Shown here in pieces: positions 59,601 through 64,000 of a stretch of DNA of 64,000 nt. Numbering within the stretch: the stretch's first letter is position 1; every line of letters starts with the position of its first letter. The translations under genes were made by a program, and so were the position numbers. The DNA comes from Enchytraeus crypticus. Its lineage: Eukaryota; Annelida; Clitellata; Enchytraeida; Enchytraeidae. The DNA is taken from NCBI GenBank assembly GCA_905160935.1, contig CAJHZI010000444.1:560001-624000 (forward strand), written 5' to 3'. The notes under the pieces were generated by a model. The model was not told the origin of the DNA. It searched no databases and saw only the letters and a program-made list of their open reading frames with translations.

Positions 59601-62587
59601 CTGTCCTACACCACACCACCAGCCAATCCCCAAATTGAGTCTTAATTTTCCATTCGTTTAAGTTTTTGTAGCAATTTCTGGAGCCCAGGCGCTCACCAAC
59701 CTCAAGCCCTTTCTGACGTTGGTATGGATCTCTCTGCTTTAGTCGTCTTCTACGACACGTGCAGTCACCGGTTGGTCAATTCTTCAAACAACCGATGCAC
59801 AACATGGGGATAATTTCTCAATTCTATATAATTTAATATTCGTACAGCTTGTGTTGTGTTGACGGGAGCCAGCGGCGATGTCGGTAAGGTACTCGACCGT
59901 GGATCAGTGTGTGCGGGGATCAAATCCAGGGCTCTCCCGTCACTGACATCGCTTTCGAGTGAGGAAACTGACGTTAGCATTTGCTTTTATTAGTCTTGTA
60001 TATGATAAACACACAGAAATATATGATATAACACAACAGTTGCACAATATGTTGATTTGTAATTAGCTAAGATGAAACGATGAAAACGACGTCAACATTG
60101 GACATATAGAGCAGCAATGGACACTCCGCCACACTACAAATGTTGAATGTGTGAAACTTTAAGTTAAATCCGACTTTTTCTTCCAAACTTGTTAAACCAA
60201 CACATTGTGAAAACAAACGAAAGTGTTAGATAATGCCGTAGTGTATTATATTCTCAGTTCATACTTTGACGGATAGGTAATCCGGGTTATGATGGTTTGC
60301 AACAAATGTCTTCCCGGGTAAACAGATTTCAGGTCATTGCGTTAAACCAGGTAATATGGTGAAAATACAAAGATTTGGCATATCTAAAAGACTTGTAAAT
60401 TAGATTAAACTTGATTTGATTGGTTCAATTCTTTTTTTCCAAAAGCTGTTTTGTTGCAGGACCTTTTAATTTAAAATGGGAAACAAATTTTTTAGAGTTA
60501 ATAAATCTGTTTGATAGATTAAGCCATTTCTACTTCTCTACTAGAACATACCGGTTGTAGGCCTATGTGGGTTTGAGAGAAACGGTGTATTTTAGTATGT
60601 CAATAGCGTAGGGGTAACGTCATGAAGTTTTAAATGACAGATCCTGAGGTGAAATAAACCCTCGTGTTTCGAATCCCAGATGCGCTGTCGAGTAAAATCT
60701 CGGACCTTCACAGGATTGGTTATACTGAATATGAAAGAATTGCCTATCGCTTTAAACCTATGGAATTTAAAGTGATATATATATCAGCATAGTTAATCAT
60801 TTCACTGTAATGCGTATTTACTGTTTATTGTAGAAACGGACAAAATTTCTGATAAAGCCCGTTATAAGTATCTGGGTTTAATTCTTCAGTTCCTTTGTCG
60901 AATTGCGCCGGTCAGAATTTGAAAATATGCTAATTTTGGAATGTTTGGGTTGTATGAAACTGTGAATAAACATGAACTACTTTATGTGGTGTTTATAATT
61001 AAAAGATAAAATGTAATAATGGCCGACAATATTTATACGTCTTAGATGTACCTACTCATGATAGACTTTTTAATGCACTTTCTTGATTAGCAGGACTATT
61101 CTATACTCAGGAGTATGCAGGATCAAATCCTGACAGTATTCTAACGAAGGAAGCTGATATGAAGTTTATCAGTTAATTTTTTTTTAAATTTAAAATTTGG
61201 TTTATTTATTTATTTACCAGACGATTTATTTACAAGGGAGTAACTTGTTGCTCTAAGGATTAAGGAGTGCACTTATGGAACGAGAAAGCCGAATTTGAGT
61301 ATGAATATGTACCTTGAACCTGCCACTTGGCAGTGCACTGTAGAAGATTTATTTAGCAATAAATAATATATTTACTTGAAGATATTTGAGAACTTGTATA
61401 CCCTGATTTGATTTACCTTTACACAATTTGTTCGCTATTATATTACCAAGAAGTTAGGACAACTTACGAACGCATTCTTTGGCCTCAGATGGGGTGCCCC
61501 TAGCCCAGGGTCGATCATGATGGAAGGGCTTGCACCTCTCACAGTCAGTCCCCGCTGTATTGTGCCTACAGTCACACACCACCCTACCCTGTAGGTCTGT
61601 CACACACCTATGCGCATGTCCGTTACACTTACACCTCCCTCCTACCGCTAGATCTGCCAAAGAATAATACCTCAACTCACCATCAGCAAGTGCCGACACT
61701 GAACGACGACTGTACGCTATATCCTGACCCTTAGCAGTGAAAATTATTTTAATATCCGTGGCAGTAACCCAGTCCTGAAGTACCGGACTGTTGTCGAAGT
61801 CGTAAGCGGACGGACGTCCCTCTAGTGTGCTAAACGCTGTTCTCATCTCACTGCTCGACGTACTTACGTCCCCGCCAAAGTCCGAGCAGAAGGGTTCCTG
61901 CTCGTTGGCTCGGCTGGCTGTACTGTGCGGGGTCAGACCGAAGGCTCTACGACAGTTCTGCGAGTAGAATTGAAAGGGTATCCAGGACTTGCCGTAGTCA
62001 GCGCTCTTATATATAGCTACAGAGTAGTCGGGCGAGCCAGTGCAGAACTGGAGGCTGACGTACGTCACCTCGTATTTCTTACCGAGGTTGAGCGTCAGAG
62101 TGACGTTCTCGTCTGCTGCGAGGCGCTCCATCGGCTCTGAAATCCAGCAGGTCTTATTGGACGGATTGTTTAGATCCGTCAGATAACTGGCCGGATGTTG
62201 ACGGAGAGGGTCCGTCGACTCACAGATTTCTGCCGGACAGTTTCTACTGGAATCATATCCGTCTATAGAATACTGGGGATGGTATCCGGACCGATGGATA
62301 CGGCTCCGTAGCGGTGATATGTCGGTGTGGAGACAGGGAAGGTGACTGGGCGGGTTCCCGCAAACACTCGAAGCTGAGACGGGCTTGCCAAAGGCTGCAT
62401 TGACGAAAAGCGGGACGCATCGGCGAGGCTTGTTGACCTCGTCGTAACAAGGGTCAGGGATCGTCTGTGCAGGCTTGGAGAGCATCGAGGAAAGGGAGAG
62501 TCTCCTGCCGGTGGATTGAGAGCTCCAGAATGGTAACACTGTCAGAAGTATGACTAGAATTTGCCCTAAAGTTCTATCCGTTGCCAT
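51524..62587 (-). CDS. netrin (UNC-6/netrin-1 class)
   Basis: A secreted laminin-related axon guidance cue. Minus-strand exons 61468-62587, 56122-56310, 55352-55501, 53928-53987, 52365-52430 and 51524-51849 join in phase to give 636 residues (family about 600). Signal peptide 1-23 ([14 protein letters not shown] core). Laminin N-terminal domain about 50-310 with [50 protein letters not shown] and WVTATDI. LE domain 1 [10 protein letters not shown] (exon 1 end), LE2 [13 protein letters not shown] (exon 2), LE3 CECHVVGS...[15 protein letters not shown] (exon 3). A short linker exon follows ([12 protein letters not shown]), then the NTR domain with YCSSDYAIKARI, ACGCPKI and YLMLGS, ending NNNKEKC. 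Cysteine spacing looks normal. Oddities: the exon 3 donor continues as a tandem array of in-frame donors, and its acceptor is duplicated too. Introns hold SINEs, repeats and a long inverted repeat. Confidence 0.95.
52120..52350 (-). mobile_element. tRNA-derived SINE, family B
   Basis: Inverted copy in the last netrin intron, running almost to the exon 5 donor. Confidence 0.7.
52440..52545. repeat. CATAACATAG pentanucleotide-type array
   Basis: (ATAAC/ATAGC)n repeats directly upstream (minus sense) of netrin exon 5. Confidence 0.85.
52545..52825 (-). mobile_element. 5S rRNA-derived SINE
   Basis: The minus strand contains GAAGTTAAGCTACATCGATC, GGTTAGTAGTTTGTGGGTTA and CCACCTTGGAAGACCGAGTG, corresponding to the A box, intermediate element and C box of the 5S internal promoter. 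A conserved non-5S body and an end (GACCCCGTGTACCGTTATGT) shared with the copy at 63312 follow. Confidence 0.8.
53017..53365 (+). mobile_element. dispersed repeat family E
   Basis: Nearly full-length, colinear with 18006-18385, from CCCCGTGTTGTGCTCGGGTG to CTGCCACTTGGTAGTGCACT. Confidence 0.75.
54010..54120. repeat. (AAT)n run with a short TTTAACGTCC repeat
   Basis: Microsatellite followed by GGTTTAACGTCCGTTTCCTC, a short motif found near ATT/AAT runs at 7755, 41130, 53550, 53800 and 58330. It may be a SINE 3' end. Confidence 0.7.
54290..54490. repeat. 27-bp minisatellite in netrin intron 3
   Basis: GATTCAACAAGTCAGGAATC plus ATGAT, about seven units. Confidence 0.85.
54530..54730. repeat. 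26-bp minisatellite in netrin intron 3
   Basis: GATACATAAAGTGAGATATA plus AAGATT, eight units; the minus-strand open frames are artefacts of the repeat. Confidence 0.9.
54880..55150. repeat. GGCTGGTCTAACCGGGT-type minisatellite
   Basis: About eight degenerate units of 28-35 bases built on TAGTAGAGATAGGCTAGTCT. Confidence 0.8.
55200..55352 (-). repeat. 24-bp array of duplicated netrin exon 3 donors
   Basis: Minus-strand units of TGTGTCA|GTAAGTGTCAGG plus CACCC. Donor positions fall after 55352, 55328, 55304, 55280, 55256 and 55232 (all in frame) and 55209 (out of frame). The used exon end is the first unit. Read through, each unit encodes KCQxPCVS or a close variant. Confidence 0.92.
55502..55735. 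repeat. AATC tetranucleotide array with a copy of the netrin exon 3 acceptor
   Basis: (CAAT)n-like sequence. At 55575-55592 the + strand CACTCACAGGCTGTGTC repeats the exon 3 border CACTCGCAGGCTGTGTC (55493-55509). Confidence 0.8.
55905..56115 (-). repeat. 51-bp tandem repeat just after the netrin exon 2 donor
   Basis: About four diverged units (minus strand GATTAAATCAGTAGATTATG core) start about 14 bases into the intron. One frame is open across all units and reads [17 protein letters not shown]-like, but it is out of frame with netrin. Confidence 0.75.
56474..56690. repeat. (GA)n-rich microsatellite
   Basis: GAGA with AAGA interruptions. Open frames of Arg/Glu and Leu/Ser across it are artefacts. 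Confidence 0.95.
56697..56908. repeat. long inverted repeat (hairpin) in netrin intron 1
   Basis: The left arm (about 56697-56775) and right arm (about 56829-56908) are near-perfect reverse complements of about 78 bases, including AGTGTTAGTACACCACAATG. The centre is a partial tandem copy of the inner arm (GCATTTCATGCTCGATTGTA occurs twice). Confidence 0.88.
58039..58176 (+). mobile_element. tRNA-derived SINE, family A
   Basis: Full-length copy in netrin intron 1, B-box GGGTTCAAATCCTGG. Confidence 0.8.
58800..58932 (-). mobile_element. dispersed repeat family C
   Basis: Inverted copy preceded by an (AAT)n run. Confidence 0.7.
59528..59795 (+). mobile_element. dispersed repeat family D
   Basis: Long forward copy ending ACCGGTTGGTCAATTCTTCA. 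Confidence 0.7.
59861..59992 (+). mobile_element. tRNA-derived SINE, family A
   Basis: Full-length copy with GGGATCAAATCCAGG as B-box, directly downstream of a repeat-D copy. Confidence 0.75.
60590..60825 (+). mobile_element. tRNA-derived SINE, family B
   Basis: Forward copy: TAGCGTAGGGGTAACGTCAT, a slightly shortened B-box, and tail AGTGATATATATATCAGCAT. Confidence 0.75.
61215..61345 (+). mobile_element. dispersed repeat family E (3' part)
   Basis: Matches the last third of 18006-18385, ending TTGAACCTGCCACTTGGCAG. Confidence 0.7.
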
Positions 62588-63311
62588 GGTTACTCCTTGT
62601 TTGTTTGGTTATTTAGTTCATCTTTACTTCTTCACAAAGACCAAAATGCGAGACGTTAGGTGGATTTAGTTGTAGGTAATGAGGCTGTATGTATGTATAT
62701 TCCTCGATATATGATCTTATTTTAAATAACTGTCAATTTAATGACCTTACACATAGACAAAATTGTATAAATTGCATACGTTGGGCCGCTGGAGAACAGA
62801 TCAAACACTTATATACTACACGTATACTGCTCGTGTCTTAAGAGACGACAAAGCATGAGCTGAGTATACATTTAAATAATTGTTGGGGAAGACATATCCT
62901 GCGCAATGCATTAAAGTAAAGGATCATAAAAGTAACCATTGTGATAGATCAAACCAGTTGCCATGTGAATTTTTTACGATAGTAAAGTTAATTGTGATTA
63001 GGAATGAATGCCTTAAACCCGCTTATATCAAATCCTTACTTGTATAGTCAACTTTGCTTGTTCGCGGTAATTTACATTTATGAATATCACGTAAAGAATT
63101 ATATATTCCATGTAACAATCTCTATTCAAGAAATATTGCTTTATAACTAATTTATAATGACCCAAACGAACGTGCATCTTAACGGAAAAGGAATGAAGGT
63201 TTGAAAAAGTCATATTTAGGATTACAAATATGAATTAAAGGATCGTACTCCTAAAGCTTTAGTTAGATTTAATTATCCTTTTAATAATTAATTCGTTAAA
63301 ATAGAAATTTT
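62588..63311. other. netrin 5' flank, no gene recognised
   Basis: AT-rich sequence upstream of the netrin start codon. It should include the 5' UTR and promoter unless a non-coding first exon lies outside the window. No TATA box or initiator could be assigned with confidence. Confidence 0.5.
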
Positions 63312-63590
63312 TGACGCCGGGATTAGCGCACTTGGTTTAGTTACGCGTCAATTATCGAAGTTAAGCTGCATCGACATCGGTTAGTACTTTGTGGGTGACC
63401 ACCTTGGAAGACCGAGTGTTGGTGAAAGCATAGGAAGGAAAACATCCCAGGGTGATGGAAGGTTATTCTTAAATCCGCGCCGGCTGCAATTGATGCGTCA
63501 TCAAAAGGCAACGATTAACCATGGAGAAGAAGGAGGAAATGGGTCTTAATCAAGCATCTGTGCTTCCTGACCCAGTGTGCCGTTATGTTT
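63312..63590 (+). mobile_element. 5S rRNA-derived SINE
   Basis: GAAGTTAAGCTGCATCGACA, GGTTAGTACTTTGTGGGTGA and CCACCTTGGAAGACCGAGTG match the 5S A box, intermediate element and C box in order and spacing. The body has GGCAACGATTAACCATGGAG and the end CTTCCTGACCCAGTGTGCCG. It is too diverged at its 5' end to be a functional 5S gene. Confidence 0.8.
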
Positions 63591-64000
63591 TATATCTAAA
63601 CCAGTAAAGAGCATTTATTTTAGAGGTACTACCACATACTACATATTTCTCAAACATTTCATTCAAACGCGATTTTGCCTAAAACAATATACTGTACTAT
63701 ATGAGAGACAATGCACTATGTCATAATCGCCATATACATTTATTCTAAGAATTTCCATTCGTTATCGGTCAAATAATGCACTAATATATTCCTATGTAGC
63801 CTACAGATTGATTTAGACACAATATCCATATACTAAAAACCTGTACAATAATTGCCTACAGATTAATTTAGACACATTATCTCTAAACATTTTAATAAAC
63901 AGCATTCCTACTATATGTCACAAATTTCCAGTATTCATTTAGATAACGTAAAATTTACGGTCAAGTTTCGCGGAATAACTCGAGAAGCAGAAAATGTACG

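Noticed and set aside
63340-63430. Functional 5S rRNA gene
   Set aside because: Only the internal promoter half matches 5S; the 5' part and the body belong to a SINE shared with 52545-52825.

Overview
This is AT-rich eukaryotic nuclear DNA from an animal. It carries intron-containing genes for metazoan signalling proteins (a Hedgehog co-receptor and a netrin), plus several families of interspersed SINE-like repeats, pieces of non-LTR retrotransposons and very many micro- and minisatellites. The co-receptor has four Ig and two FN3 domains, as in protostome Ihog/Boi proteins (vertebrate CDON/BOC have three FN3). This suggests a bilaterian invertebrate, possibly a spiralian, but I cannot name the species.

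Layout, left to right. 2235-22049 (+): a CDON/BOC/Ihog-family Hedgehog co-receptor, 16 exons followed to the stop codon; the signal-peptide exon was not found. 22050-30732: non-coding DNA holding a decayed CR1-like LINE (about 25030-27910). 30733-34975 (+): complete six-exon SAR1, the COPII GTPase. 39018-42720 (-): complete three-exon NXT1/p15-like mRNA-export cofactor. 45221-48893 (+): complete five-exon EMC6, an ER membrane complex subunit, including a 20-nt microexon. About 49540-51146 (+): pieces of an unidentified gene ending in a poly-aspartate protein. 51524-62587 (-): complete six-exon netrin (laminin N-terminal domain, three LE/EGF domains, NTR domain), tail to tail with the unidentified gene. 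Exon joins in the five recognised genes were checked by hand for GT/AG borders and matching phase.

The genes do not form an operon. SAR1 (ER export), EMC6 (membrane insertion) and NXT1 (mRNA export) are housekeeping genes. Netrin and CDON/BOC-type receptors both act in axon guidance in other animals, but linkage alone says nothing about co-regulation here.

The most unusual signal runs across genes. In about a third of the introns a tandem duplication crosses the exon border, copying the 3' or 5' splice site together with adjoining exon bases. Some duplicated sites are in frame and free of stops (EMC6 +24/+48 residues, SAR1 +20, netrin +8 per donor), so they could give length isoforms; others would truncate the protein. 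Other notable items are a coding 45-bp repeat inside an Ig domain, a regular array of RFX X-box-like palindromes, a near-perfect inverted repeat with arms of about 78 bp, and two opposed copies of a 5S-rRNA-derived SINE.
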